Source: Flavobacteriaceae bacterium CRH (GTDB lineage Bacteria; Bacteroidota; Bacteroidia; Flavobacteriales; Flavobacteriaceae). Taken from it: DNA of 64,000 bases. The stretch is from the NCBI GenBank assembly GCA_001507425.1, contig LMAJ01000036.1, forward strand, positions 1 through 64,000. Reading direction: 5' to 3'. Shown here one piece after another: positions 35,931 to 44,565 of the stretch (the first letter of the stretch is position 1; each line of letters begins with the position of its first letter). Both the position numbers and the translations under genes were made by a program. Under the pieces are notes generated by a model. The model made no database searches and had not been told where the DNA came from. It saw nothing but the letters and a program-made list of their open reading frames with translations.

Positions 35931-36839
35931 ATGGGATTTTATATCAATAAAGAACATTTATTAAATGAAATTGAATATCCGTCACGATATCAATCTGAAA
36001 ATCTCCTGAAAAGTGCAATTTCGGTCTTTGCTGTTCTTTTTGTGTTTCTTTTATTGTTTACTCCATTTGGCGTTTATGAACCGGAATTCAGAATGAATTA
36101 TTTCCTGATTTGTTTCTTTCATGCTTTTTCGCCCGCTTTCATTTTGTTTCTTTATTTTGGAACTTTCAATTACATCAAACAAAAAAGAAACCGATTCAAT
36201 AATTGGAGTTTACTGCATGAATATGTGCACGTTGGCTGTATGCTTTTGTTGTGCGGAATTGGCAGTTTTTTAATGCGCGACCTGATTTATAATAACGAAT
36301 CGAATTGGTCTTTTCAATATTTATATGAAGAAATAAGGAACTGTTTTGTTGCGGGGATTTTTTTCTATTTTTTCCTGAGATTGGCCGGCTTTTATTTCCA
36401 GTCAAAAAAAGGTTCTCCGTTTGTGCTGCAGTTTGTTCCGCTGGCAAATGAACCTGAAAAAACCATTCTAAAATCGACACTGTTCATCAATACGCAAGTC
36501 AAACAGGATGATTTTACACTAGATTTAGAACATTTACTTTTTGTAAAAGCCGATGGCAATTATATCGAACTCACCAAATCTGAAAATGATGAAGTCAATG
36601 TCGAATTAAAAAGAATTTCCCTCACCCAATTCGAAAAACAAATAACAGCTTATCCTCATTTTTTTAGATGCCACAGGACCTATTTGGTCAACATGTTTAA
36701 GATTCAAAAAGTATCCGGAAATTCACAGGGATATGTCTTATCCTTTTACAATACCGATCTTAAAGTGCCTGTTTCCAGAAACCAAATCGAAAGTTTTAAT
36801 AGTTGTTATAACCAATTGAGAAGTCTGCAAATAGCTTAA
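35931..36839 (+). CDS. Membrane-anchored LytTR DNA-binding regulator
   Basis: 302 residues. Four predicted membrane segments (about 28-48, 58-78, 95-115, 135-155) are followed by a C-terminal LytTR domain (about 195-295: LLFVKADGNYIELTK, HPHFFRCHRTYLVN-like segment). There is no receiver domain, so this is a one-component, membrane-bound regulator. It is divergent from the NRPS-like gene (256 bases apart) and 101 bases upstream of the acyltransferase gene, and could regulate either one. Confidence 0.88.
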   Translation: MGFYINKEHLLNEIEYPSRYQSENLLKSAISVFAVLFVFLLLFTPFGVYEPEFRMNYFLICFFHAFSPAFILFLYFGTFNYIKQKRNRFNNWSLLHEYVHVGCMLLLCGIGSFLMRDLIYNNESNWSFQYLYEEIRNCFVAGIFFYFFLRLAGFYFQSKKGSPFVLQFVPLANEPEKTILKSTLFINTQVKQDDFTLDLEHLLFVKADGNYIELTKSENDEVNVELKRISLTQFEKQITAYPHFFRCHRTYLVNMFKIQKVSGNSQGYVLSFYNTDLKVPVSRNQIESFNSCYNQLRSLQIA

Positions 36840-36906
36840 GCTTGTTGTTCATCACAAAAGCTTGTTGCCGATAACATGCGTAATTACAACCCTGTTTTCT
36901 TGTTGT

Positions 36907-36914
36907 ACGTTTGC
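36907..36914 (+). promoter_or_regulatory. Bacteroidetes-type -7 element
   Basis: TACGTTTG lies 26 bases before the ATG of the acyltransferase gene. No TTG at the ideal -33 distance. Confidence 0.45.
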
Positions 36915-36940
36915 CATCAGTAACTCAAAAACTATTTATT

Positions 36941-38092
36941 ATGTCAACTCAAAATGTAGCTTTTCCTTCGAATGCCGAACAGCCAAACAAACTCATTTAC
37001 ATCAACAACATCAAAGTATTATTAACCATTTTGGTTATACTGCACCACACTTTTATTGCCTATTCAGCTTCGGGTTGGTATTATACAGAACCAACCAAAA
37101 TTATGGGCGCCCTAATTCCCATCAAAATGTTTATTAGTATCAATCAGGCGTTTTTTATGGGCTTTTTCTTTATGCTGGCCGCCTATTTTACCGATGCTTC
37201 TTTTACCAAAAAGGGAACTTCTAAATTCGTTACAGATCGTTTGATCCGATTAGGAATTCCGTTAATAATGTACGCCCTTCTCATTTCTCCATTTGCGAGT
37301 TATCTGGTGTATTATTTTGCACAGGAGCATCATATAACCTTTTTGCAATATATGAGCGGTTACGATACCTGGATGGATGTTGGCGTTATGTGGTTTGTAT
37401 TGGCTTTGCTTGTATTTACCTTTATTTATGTCATCGCAAAAACGGTTTTTAAAATCAATTTCGAAAATACTTTGCCGGTTCCGGGATCACGAACTATTAT
37501 TTTATTTGCCATTGGTTTAGGACTTGTTACTTTCCTTGTTAGAATTATATTTCCCGTAGGATGGGTTTTAGAACCATTCGGATTTCAACTAGGGCATTTT
37601 CCTCAATATATTGCTTTTTTCACCATCGGATTATTGGCTTCTAAAAACAATTGGTTCGAAGCTCTTTCAGAAAAAACCAGAAAACGCCTTACGCTTTCTG
37701 CATGGTTATGTTTACTGTTTTTTCCTGCCTTTTTTGTCATCAGGATCACGGTAAAAATGCCTGTAGAATGGTATGCCGGAGGTTTTCACTGGCAGCAATT
37801 GCTTTATGCCGTTTGGGAACAATGGATTGGGCTTTCGATCTTAACGGTTTTATTAATTAAAGGAAGAAAAAGCTGGAACAAATCATCAGCATTGCTAACT
37901 AAATTATCTCGCTACAGTTTTGCCACTTATATTTTTCATCCTGTTGTTATTGTTGCCTTTACATTAGCCGTTAGAAACTGGGCTGTAGATCCTGCCCTAA
38001 AACTTCTGGTAGTTTCGCCATTTATAGTCGCAGGAAGTTTTGCGCTGGGCGGATTGATTGTAGCAATTCCGGGCGTTAAAAAAATCATCTAA
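36941..38092 (+). CDS. Acyltransferase 3 family membrane protein
   Basis: 383 residues from ATG at 36941; the alternative TTG start at 36911 lies inside the promoter. About ten transmembrane helices with LIYINNIKVLLTILVILHH, AFFMGFFFMLAAYF and late helices fit the acyltransferase 3/OpgC-like superfamily that O-acylates sugars or polysaccharides. The conserved H in LHH near the first helix is present. Downstream is a strong terminator. The specific substrate cannot be told from sequence. Confidence 0.85.
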   Translation: MSTQNVAFPSNAEQPNKLIYINNIKVLLTILVILHHTFIAYSASGWYYTEPTKIMGALIPIKMFISINQAFFMGFFFMLAAYFTDASFTKKGTSKFVTDRLIRLGIPLIMYALLISPFASYLVYYFAQEHHITFLQYMSGYDTWMDVGVMWFVLALLVFTFIYVIAKTVFKINFENTLPVPGSRTIILFAIGLGLVTFLVRIIFPVGWVLEPFGFQLGHFPQYIAFFTIGLLASKNNWFEALSEKTRKRLTLSAWLCLLFFPAFFVIRITVKMPVEWYAGGFHWQQLLYAVWEQWIGLSILTVLLIKGRKSWNKSSALLTKLSRYSFATYIFHPVVIVAFTLAVRNWAVDPALKLLVVSPFIVAGSFALGGLIVAIPGVKKII

Positions 38093-38130
38093 AATCATTC
38101 CTTAAAAAACGAATAAATCAATCTAACAAA

Positions 38131-38159
38131 AAAATCCTCTGCATGTGCAGAGGATTTTT
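38131..38159 (+). terminator. Rho-independent terminator
   Basis: AAAATCCTCTGCA / TGCAGAGGATTTT perfect stem with a 2-base loop and T-run, 38 bases after the acyltransferase stop. Confidence 0.9.
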
Positions 38160-38186
38160 AATATATAAAAATATTATATTATTACA

Positions 38187-38662
38187 ATACGCAACCCGTG
38201 GTTGAAACCACGGGCTATATTTTTTTGAGCTTTGTCAAAGTTTTAAACTTTGACAAAGCTTTCACATGCCTTAGAATATTAAAATAACGAATTCACATTC
38301 AGAATAAAACATTGCCAACGGTTTCAACCGTTGGGACCATATCATCACAATACGCACCCCGTGGTTGAAACCACGGGCTATATTTTCTAAGCTTTGTCAA
38401 AGTTTAAAACTTTGACAAAGCTTTCACATCCCTTAGAATATTACAATAACGAATTCACATTCAGAATAAAACATTGCCAACGGTTTCAACCGTTGGGAGC
38501 CATATCATCACGATACGCACCCCGTGGTTGAAACCACGGCTATATTTTTTAAGCTTTGTCAAAGTTTAAAACTTTGACAAAGCTTTCGCATACCTTAGAA
38601 TATTACAATAAAGAATTCACATTCAGAATAAAACATTGCCAACGGTTTCAACCGTTGGGACC
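38187..38662. repeat. Three 163-bp tandem units, each with three palindromes
   Basis: Palindrome A, CCCGTGGTTGAAACCACGGG, starts at 38195, 38358 and 38521 (period exactly 163; the third is shortened by one base). Palindrome B, the CTTTGTCAAAGTTT type, is at 38228-38260, 38389-38423 and 38551-38585. Palindrome C, CCAACGGTTTCAACCGTTGG, is at 38315, 38477 and 38639. Spacer sequences are also nearly identical. A and C are related in design but not in sequence. There is no coding capacity. The array separates the acyltransferase terminator from the end of the phytochrome gene. Confidence 0.92.
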
Positions 38663-38664
38663 CA

Positions 38665-40935
38665 TTATAATAACGGATTCAAATGATCGCAAGGAAAATA
38701 AATCGTGATGGCTGTACCTTCATCCGGTTTTCCTTCGGCCGTTATATTTCCCCCACAGGTTTGCATGATCTTTTTGCAAAGAGCCAATCCTACGCCGGAA
38801 CCGCTATACTTTTCTTTAGTATGCAATCTGGTAAAGATTTTAAAAATAGATTTAGCATATTCCTGTTCAAAACCAATTCCGTTATCTGTAAAAGTAACCC
38901 AGTGACAGTATATTTTATTGGAATGCAAATATTTTTCCGGTTTTTGCGAAGCGGTAACTTTTATAACCGGTAATCTGTCTGTCGATGCGTACTTTAATGA
39001 ATTTTGTAAAAGGTTAGAAAACAATTGTTTCAACAAAAAGTTTACACCATAAACTTCCGGCAGGTTTTCAAACTCAATTACAGCATTGCTCTCGTGTATC
39101 GATTCGCCCATTTCATCAAGAGTCGCTTTCATTATCTCGTTTAAATCAACTTGCTGAATCGCATCTTTAGCATATTTTACACGTGTGTATTTAAGGATAT
39201 CCTGCAATAAAGCCTGCATTCTGTTGGCTGAGTTCGATACGCGTTCCAGCGCATCGGCGATCGATTCTGGCGGAATGGCATCAATTTCTTCCGAAAGCAA
39301 TTTCGAAATAATCAACTGTATTTTACGTAAAGGTTCCTGCAAATCGTGTGCACTAATCCAGTTGATGTTTTCAAGTTCATCATTGGTTTCCTTCAAAACT
39401 TCGCTCTGGCTGCGGTATTTTTCTTCTTCTATCGTCAGCATGATCATAATAACGTGATTATGAAGTGCATGTGCATAACTTGCTGCAGAATTTATTTCAA
39501 GAGGCAACCAGATATTACTTTGGTTTTCAACAATTTGTTTCCAAATATTAAAAGAATTTCTGGGGTGCAGCCCTTTTTTATCTTTTACAATGGCTTTTTC
39601 AGGATCGCCTGCCCAGTGTATTTCGGAGATAGTTTCAGGCCTGTACCAAATGATACTGTTATCACTGCCAAGCGCATGATAAATGATACCCGCCACATCA
39701 GAATTATGGCTCATCTCCGGAATATAATCTGCCAGTTTATTGGTGCTAAAAATACCTTCTTTAGTAATTTTGGCGATTTCAACAGTTATATTTCTAATTT
39801 GCTCCTCTGTAGGCGTCAGGCCGCTTTTATAAATTTTGCCGGCCACATTAATAGAAACCCCTCCGGCATTGCAAAGATTGAGCATTTCCTTATCTGCCAC
39901 AATCGTTTCAAACGACATCAGGTCGAAAGCAAGATTTAATCCCGTTAAATGTTCCAGCGCCAATGCTGTTTTTTGGGCAATCTGATATTCATCTGTAGCT
40001 TGTCGCACATCTAATTGCGAACTAATAAATTGTCCCTGAAGTTTGGCAGCCAGCCTAATTTCCGGTGAAATATTTTTAGCCGAATAATGATGGCAGGCAA
40101 TTAAGCCCCAAAGTCGGTTATGGTGAATAAGCGAAATGGTAAGCGTTGCCCCCACACCCATATTTTTAAGGTACTGCACATGAATTGGCGACGTACTGCG
40201 CAAAATAGAAAGGCTTAAATCAAGGCTTTTCTCTTCGTTAGTGTCACTGGTAAAAATCGGGACGGGTTCGTAATCCATGTCAACAATCAGCCTGAGCTGG
40301 TTTTTCATGTACAATTCTCTGGCCTGAACCGGAATATCGGTATGCGGATAATGAAGCCCTAAAAAAGGTTCGAGGTCTTCTCTGCAGGTTTCTGCAAAAA
40401 TTTCGCCGTTATAATCGGCATCAAAACGATACACCATAACACGGTCATAGCCCGTTATTTCACGAGTTCCCTTGGCCACAAGCGTACATAACTCATGCAG
40501 GGATTTCGTGTTTTTCATATCCGTAATAAACTGAATATTCTGAAGGTATAATTCTGAAAGGTGGTCTCGGTTACTAAAATTTGGTTCGGCTTCCAACACA
40601 TAAATATCATTGCTTTTATGAATATTCATTTGGAATTTTTTCCCCAATAGCTCTATTTCCAGCGGAAAAACCGACTGAACTTTATCAGTAATATAATTCG
40701 TTATTTTTTCCTGTACAGCAGCTCCAAAGATTTCATTAAAATCTTTTCCAATTACTTCTGTATATACTAAATCAGTATACATCGAAATATTATCTGTGCA
40801 ATAATCTATTTTCCAATTTTGGGTAACCCCCATCAAAAAGCCATGCGGCTGAATACTGCCCGGAACGTGTATAGGCTCGTGCTCACAATTCTGTAATGTG
40901 ACAATATCACGATTTACAATATCTTTTAATTTCAT
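38665..40935 (-). CDS. bphP: Bacteriophytochrome histidine kinase
   Basis: 756 residues from ATG at 40935. PAS-GAF-PHY photosensory core: C17 in NCEHEPIH is the biliverdin-binding cysteine; GAF motif HTDIP and the H in RSTSPIHVQYLKNMGVG are present; the PHY tongue has HPRNSF. A HisKA domain (AHDLQEPLRKI, near residue 540) and HATPase_c (TDNGIGF, SGSGVGLAL) follow. It is a soluble red/far-red light sensor kinase. No receiver is fused or adjacent; one of the CheY-like proteins elsewhere may be its partner. The ATG overlaps the heme oxygenase stop by one base (TAATG). Confidence 0.96.
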   Translation of the reverse strand: MKLKDIVNRDIVTLQNCEHEPIHVPGSIQPHGFLMGVTQNWKIDYCTDNISMYTDLVYTEVIGKDFNEIFGAAVQEKITNYITDKVQSVFPLEIELLGKKFQMNIHKSNDIYVLEAEPNFSNRDHLSELYLQNIQFITDMKNTKSLHELCTLVAKGTREITGYDRVMVYRFDADYNGEIFAETCREDLEPFLGLHYPHTDIPVQARELYMKNQLRLIVDMDYEPVPIFTSDTNEEKSLDLSLSILRSTSPIHVQYLKNMGVGATLTISLIHHNRLWGLIACHHYSAKNISPEIRLAAKLQGQFISSQLDVRQATDEYQIAQKTALALEHLTGLNLAFDLMSFETIVADKEMLNLCNAGGVSINVAGKIYKSGLTPTEEQIRNITVEIAKITKEGIFSTNKLADYIPEMSHNSDVAGIIYHALGSDNSIIWYRPETISEIHWAGDPEKAIVKDKKGLHPRNSFNIWKQIVENQSNIWLPLEINSAASYAHALHNHVIMIMLTIEEEKYRSQSEVLKETNDELENINWISAHDLQEPLRKIQLIISKLLSEEIDAIPPESIADALERVSNSANRMQALLQDILKYTRVKYAKDAIQQVDLNEIMKATLDEMGESIHESNAVIEFENLPEVYGVNFLLKQLFSNLLQNSLKYASTDRLPVIKVTASQKPEKYLHSNKIYCHWVTFTDNGIGFEQEYAKSIFKIFTRLHTKEKYSGSGVGLALCKKIMQTCGGNITAEGKPDEGTAITIYFPCDHLNPLL

Positions 40936-41525
40936 TATTTTTCGGTCTGCAGGAAATGATTGTAGATACAATCGAAAGCATAAATTGCCCCTTCAATTAT
41001 TTCATGTTCAACATTATATTCTTCTTCATAAGCGGAAAGCAAATTTAGGAAAGTTTTCCAATAACTCCCCGTTTTGTTCCCATAACCTGCAAAATAAGAA
41101 ACCCCTTTTCCGTCTGTAAGACCGTCTATGGTTTCAAGGTTTTTTAAGATAAATCTTCCGCCAAGCGAAGAACCTTCTACCACATATAAAATGCCCAAAG
41201 CAAACGGAACCGATATGTTTTGGGTATTAAAAACAGGCCTTGCAACAGGTTTAGAATAGTTTAAGTATAAAAGATCGTCTTCGATTAAATGCTTTTTCTT
41301 TCTTTCGTTTACATCATCAATAATAGCGGTAAGGAGCGGAAAAACAGCCACTTCGACACTATAATGTACATCGTACATGAGTTGTAAATAATGGGCATAA
41401 TCCTCCATTTTCATGTTCGGAGAAAGAATGTAAGACGAAACCGGAAGTTCTTCCAGCCTTTTGTGAGACGATGCGGTTTGTGTTTTTAGGTTGTTTAAAA
41501 AATCTGCGGAGATAGAAGAATTCAA
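40935..41525 (-). CDS. bphO: Heme oxygenase (BphO), biliverdin-forming
   Basis: 196 residues, TTG start at 41525 (the only start after an upstream in-frame stop; ATG 36 codons in would cut the domain). Proximal heme ligand H20 in SSHKRLEELP, and the distal glycine region VVEGSSLGGRFI fit the heme oxygenase superfamily of the bacterial BphO type. It opens heme to biliverdin, the chromophore of the phytochrome whose gene overlaps it. A consensus promoter is 42 bases upstream. Confidence 0.93.
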   Translation of the reverse strand: MNSSISADFLNNLKTQTASSHKRLEELPVSSYILSPNMKMEDYAHYLQLMYDVHYSVEVAVFPLLTAIIDDVNERKKKHLIEDDLLYLNYSKPVARPVFNTQNISVPFALGILYVVEGSSLGGRFILKNLETIDGLTDGKGVSYFAGYGNKTGSYWKTFLNLLSAYEEEYNVEHEIIEGAIYAFDCIYNHFLQTEK

Positions 41526-41566
41526 ATTGAGATTGATTTAGATTGTAATGATTTTCATGATTTACA

Positions 41567-41598
41567 CAAATATACTCTTTGCTAAAGTTTATTACCAA
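41567..41598 (-). promoter_or_regulatory. Promoter of the bphO-bphP operon
   Basis: The minus strand reads TTG (41596-41598), 21 bases, then TATATTTG (41567-41574), a full Bacteroidetes-type match. The leader would be about 35 bases. Confidence 0.7.
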
Positions 41599-41727
41599 TT
41601 TTTTTATATGTTTTAAAAGAATAATTTAAGGATCCCTGTCTGATGCTTATATCTTTAGGGAATCTGCAATTGTTTAGTTAACAAAAAAACGTTCAAAAAT
41701 TACTTTTGGCGTACGATCATCCATAAA

Positions 41728-42120
41728 TGACGTTCTGCGGTGCACAATTGAGGTTCAGAACGTCAAATTTGACGTTATATTGTGGGATTTTGACGTCTCG
41801 AACGTCAAAAATGACGTTGCTGACGTCAAATTTGACGTCAGGAACGTCATTCATGAGCCTCTGTCGTGGGTAAATGGAGTAAAGAACGTCAAATTTGAGG
41901 TGCTGCATCCCAATTAGAGGTGCCGTTTAGGTGCAATCGTGATGTTTTTAGGTCCTGCCGTGAAGTTTTTAGCTCATTGACCTAAACGTTTGCCCTCTAT
42001 AGGGTAAAACTTTAGGTTGCTTACCTAAAGTTTTAGGTTCCTGACCTAAAATTTTACCCTTGTGTACCTAAACGTTTAGGTCAATAAGCTAAAAACTTCA
42101 CGATTGTACCTAAACGGTTT
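41728..42120. repeat. Dense nested palindrome cluster
   Basis: The first half carries GACGTCAAATTTGACGTC-like palindromes (41759-41776, 41822-41839 and degenerate copies up to 41900). The second half is built from CCTAAACGTTTAGG-type words, including a 33-base inverted repeat (41959-41991 with 42070-42102, one mismatch) that encloses a second inverted repeat (GGGTAAAACTTTAGGT near 42002 with its partner near 42045). The region, between the divergent bphO and dgt genes, has no credible gene. It could form cruciforms or a structured RNA. See findings. Confidence 0.85.
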
Positions 42121-42248
42121 ATCAAAACGGGTATATATACGTATTGTGGTGGGGTTTATTTTGTGGTATTCTTGTTGAGAATAAATTTTTGGTTGGATTA
42201 TGGTTTTCCGTAAAGTGGTTGATTATAAATAGCTAACCTTTGTTTAAA

Positions 42249-42256
42249 TATATTTG
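42249..42256 (+). promoter_or_regulatory. Bacteroidetes-type -7 element of dgt
   Basis: TATATTTG, 41 bases before the dGTPase ATG. The nearest TTG (42219-42221) is 27 bases upstream, longer than the norm. Confidence 0.45.
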
Positions 42257-42297
42257 ACAAAAAAACATTACAACATAAAGATTTCAAATTAGATACT

Positions 42298-43698
42298 ATG
42301 GAGCAAAAATTAGATTGGGGAAAATTAATTACTAGTAAAAGATTAGGTACTGATAATAAAAATTTACAGGCAGATGCAAGAAATGAATTTGAAAGAGATG
42401 TTGATAGAGTAATTTTTTCTTCAGCATTTAGAAGACTTCAAGATAAAACACAAGTCTTTCCAATACCAAAAAGTGATTTTATACATTCAAGATTAACTCA
42501 TAGTATTGAAGTCGCTAGTATTGGTCGATCTTTAGGTAAATTAGTAGGCAATTTTATACTTGAAGAAGAAGGAGACATTGTAGACGCACATACGGGTGAA
42601 CTCATAACCTCTGAAAATTTTGCTAATATAATTGCAGCGTCTTGTATGTGCCACGATATAGGAAATCCACCTTTTGGACATTCTGGGGAAGATGCATTTA
42701 GACTATTTTTTGAAAATCATAGAAGTAATAGTTCAGAAGAATTATTTAAAACTTTAAATGATTTTCAAAAAGACGATTTTTTAAGATTTGAAGGGAATGC
42801 TGAAGGCTTTCGAATTTTAACTAATGATCATCCTTCTGGGTTAGATGGTGGGCTAAAGATGACTTATACAACTTTAGCCGCATTTGCAAAATATACTTGT
42901 GGAGGTGGAGAAAAAGAATTAAATGAACTTGGAGAATCGGTGAAAGATAGAAGGTCTGGAAAAAAAATTGGTTTTTTTCAACAGGAAAAGGATATTTTTG
43001 ATAAAATCGCCATTGAATTAGGTCTTTTAAAATTTTCTGATTCACAAATATATTATTCAAGACATCCACTTGCTTTTGTTTTAGAAGCTGCAGACAATAT
43101 AAGTTATCAAATCATGGATTTAGAAGATGGTCATAAATTAGGATTAATTTCTACAGATGAAGTTATAAAACTTCTCACTCCTTTTATTTCAAGTATTAAA
43201 AAAGATCCCTGCAATGTTGGCGATTTATTAAAAATAAATGATCCATCAGAAAAGATAGGCGCATTTAGAGCAAAATCAATAAATAGCTTAATTTATCAAT
43301 GTTTTGAAGTTTTCAAAAATGAATATCCGAAAATAATGACTGGTAAATTTGATTATGAATTAACCGATTTAATAGAGCAAAAAGTAGAATTTAAAAAACT
43401 TGAAGATGTAAAAAAAGAGAAATTATTTAGTTATTATAAAGTTGTCGCAATTGAATCATCCGGTAGGCATGTAATAAGTGGATTATTAGAACTTTATCTC
43501 GACGCTTTTAAAAATATAGATAAAAAGTATGGTGAAAATATTATAAATATGCTTCCTCTATATTACAGAGTTAAAAAAAATGATGATGAATATCTCGTGC
43601 TACTTAAAATTTCAGGCTATTTATCTAGAATGACAGATTCATTTGCAATTGATCAATTTCGCTCATTAACAGGCCACAAATTTCCAGAAATAAATTAA
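42298..43698 (+). CDS. dgt: dGTP triphosphohydrolase family protein (HD domain)
   Basis: 466 residues. HD-domain metal ligands H68 (LTHSIEV), H119-D120 (CHDIGNPPFGHSGE) and D266 (EAADNIS) are all present, along with RNEFERDVDRVIFSSAFRRLQDKTQV, typical of Dgt proteins. It would hydrolyse dGTP to deoxyguanosine and triphosphate. The gene stands alone between a palindrome cluster and a RAYT/REP region, with distinctly AT-rich codon use. Dgt-type enzymes serve as housekeeping sanitation or as antiviral dNTP-depleting proteins; the island-like setting leaves the second possible. Confidence 0.92.
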   Translation: MEQKLDWGKLITSKRLGTDNKNLQADARNEFERDVDRVIFSSAFRRLQDKTQVFPIPKSDFIHSRLTHSIEVASIGRSLGKLVGNFILEEEGDIVDAHTGELITSENFANIIAASCMCHDIGNPPFGHSGEDAFRLFFENHRSNSSEELFKTLNDFQKDDFLRFEGNAEGFRILTNDHPSGLDGGLKMTYTTLAAFAKYTCGGGEKELNELGESVKDRRSGKKIGFFQQEKDIFDKIAIELGLLKFSDSQIYYSRHPLAFVLEAADNISYQIMDLEDGHKLGLISTDEVIKLLTPFISSIKKDPCNVGDLLKINDPSEKIGAFRAKSINSLIYQCFEVFKNEYPKIMTGKFDYELTDLIEQKVEFKKLEDVKKEKLFSYYKVVAIESSGRHVISGLLELYLDAFKNIDKKYGENIINMLPLYYRVKKNDDEYLVLLKISGYLSRMTDSFAIDQFRSLTGHKFPEIN

Positions 43699-43704
43699 TT
43701 CACC

Positions 43705-43835
43705 TGGCTGGCGCGAGCGTCCCGCTCGTGAACGCAATCAAAATCTACAATTACAAAAATAGTCACGAGCGGGACGCTCGCGCTAGCATAAAAAACAAAA
43801 AATTATCGCTAGCGCGAGCATCTTGCTCGTGAACG
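43705..43835. repeat. REP-like palindromes upstream of RAYT
   Basis: One unit at 43708-43735 (core GCGAGCGTCCCGCTCG) is inverted relative to a unit at 43764-43787, forming a doublet. A third, degenerate unit (GCGCGAGCATCTTGCTCG) lies at 43810-43835. GC content is far above the surrounding sequence. This is the REP/BIME arrangement expected beside RAYT transposases. Confidence 0.85.
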
Positions 43836-43870
43836 CAAAGTATTTCTTACATTAGCTCAAAATATAATTA

Positions 43871-44419
43871 ATGAGCAGAAAGTATAAGTTTGGTGAAAAG
43901 ACTGGAGCATATTTCATAAGTTTTGCAACAGTTTACTGGATAGATGTCTTTACAAGAGAGGAGTATTTTGGAAATATTGTTGAGTCTTTAGATTATTGCA
44001 GAAAAAATAAAGGAATGGAGATTTATGGATATTGTATTATGTCAAATCATATTCATTTAATTTTTAGATCTGAAAATGGAAATCCTTCTGAACTTATACG
44101 AGACTTTAAAGGATTTACATCTCGAAAAATGCTTAAGGCAATTGAAGAAAACCCACAAGAAAGCAGAAAAGAATGGATGCTATGGATGTTTGAGAGAGCC
44201 GGAAAGAAAAACAGCAACGTGAAATTCAGGCAATTTTGGCAGCAAAATAATCAACCTATTGAGATTTGGTCACTAAAAGTTTTTGAGCAAAAGTTAAACT
44301 ACATTCATAATAATCCAATCGAAAGTGGTTTTGTCACTAATGCGGTAGATTGGAAATATAGTTCGGCAAGAAATTATGGCGATAATGATCAAACTGTTTT
44401 ACAAATTGATATTAATTAA
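43871..44419 (+). CDS. REP-associated tyrosine transposase (RAYT, Y1/HUH)
   Basis: 182 residues. HUH motif H60-I-H62 in MSNHIHLIF, catalytic tyrosine probably Y144 in LNYIHNNP, and the WKYSSARNY tail are typical of IS200-like, REP-associated transposases. These proteins act on REP palindromes, and REP-like units lie on both sides (43708-43835, 44434-44462, 45277-45350). The frame is complete, so it may be active. Confidence 0.9.
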   Translation: MSRKYKFGEKTGAYFISFATVYWIDVFTREEYFGNIVESLDYCRKNKGMEIYGYCIMSNHIHLIFRSENGNPSELIRDFKGFTSRKMLKAIEENPQESRKEWMLWMFERAGKKNSNVKFRQFWQQNNQPIEIWSLKVFEQKLNYIHNNPIESGFVTNAVDWKYSSARNYGDNDQTVLQIDIN

Positions 44420-44433
44420 TCGATAATCTGTGC

Positions 44434-44462
44434 GTGCACGAGCGAGACGCTCGCGCCAGCGT
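44434..44462. repeat. REP-like palindrome
   Basis: A single unit (CACGAGCGAGACGCTCGCGC) follows the RAYT stop. The centre (GAGACG) differs slightly from the upstream units. Confidence 0.8.
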
Positions 44463-44565
44463 GGGAATTTTAGAGAGAACAAATACTGATGGATCAAATT
44501 CCTATGGCTGGACTAAGGATTCTGATTATAAAGTTAGATATAAAATTAAACCATTGAACGAATGA
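44461..44565 (+). pseudogene. C-terminal remnant of a toxin-like gene
   Basis: A 34-codon reading frame with no start reads GILERTNTDGSNSYGW, then TKDSDYKVRYKIKPLNE and a TGA that overlaps the next ATG as ATGA. Stop-start overlap with a barstar-like immunity gene strongly suggests the end of the matching toxin, whose body has been lost or replaced by the RAYT and REP sequence just upstream. It weakly resembles the tail of barnase-type ribonucleases. The identity of the lost toxin is inferred. Confidence 0.55.

Noticed and set aside
38187..38662. Possible CRISPR array
   Set aside because: The repeats are 163 bases long and the sequences between palindromes are the same in each unit, so there are no variable spacers. 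No cas genes are nearby.
39346..39939. Long plus-strand ORF of 197 residues opposite bphP
   Set aside because: Antisense to conserved PHY-domain sequence, with no recognisable protein features.
41717..41908. Minus-strand ORF of 63 residues with repeated KFDV segments
   Set aside because: It is the reading of the GACGTCAAATTT palindromes in one frame. Repetition is in the DNA, and no start context or homologue is evident.
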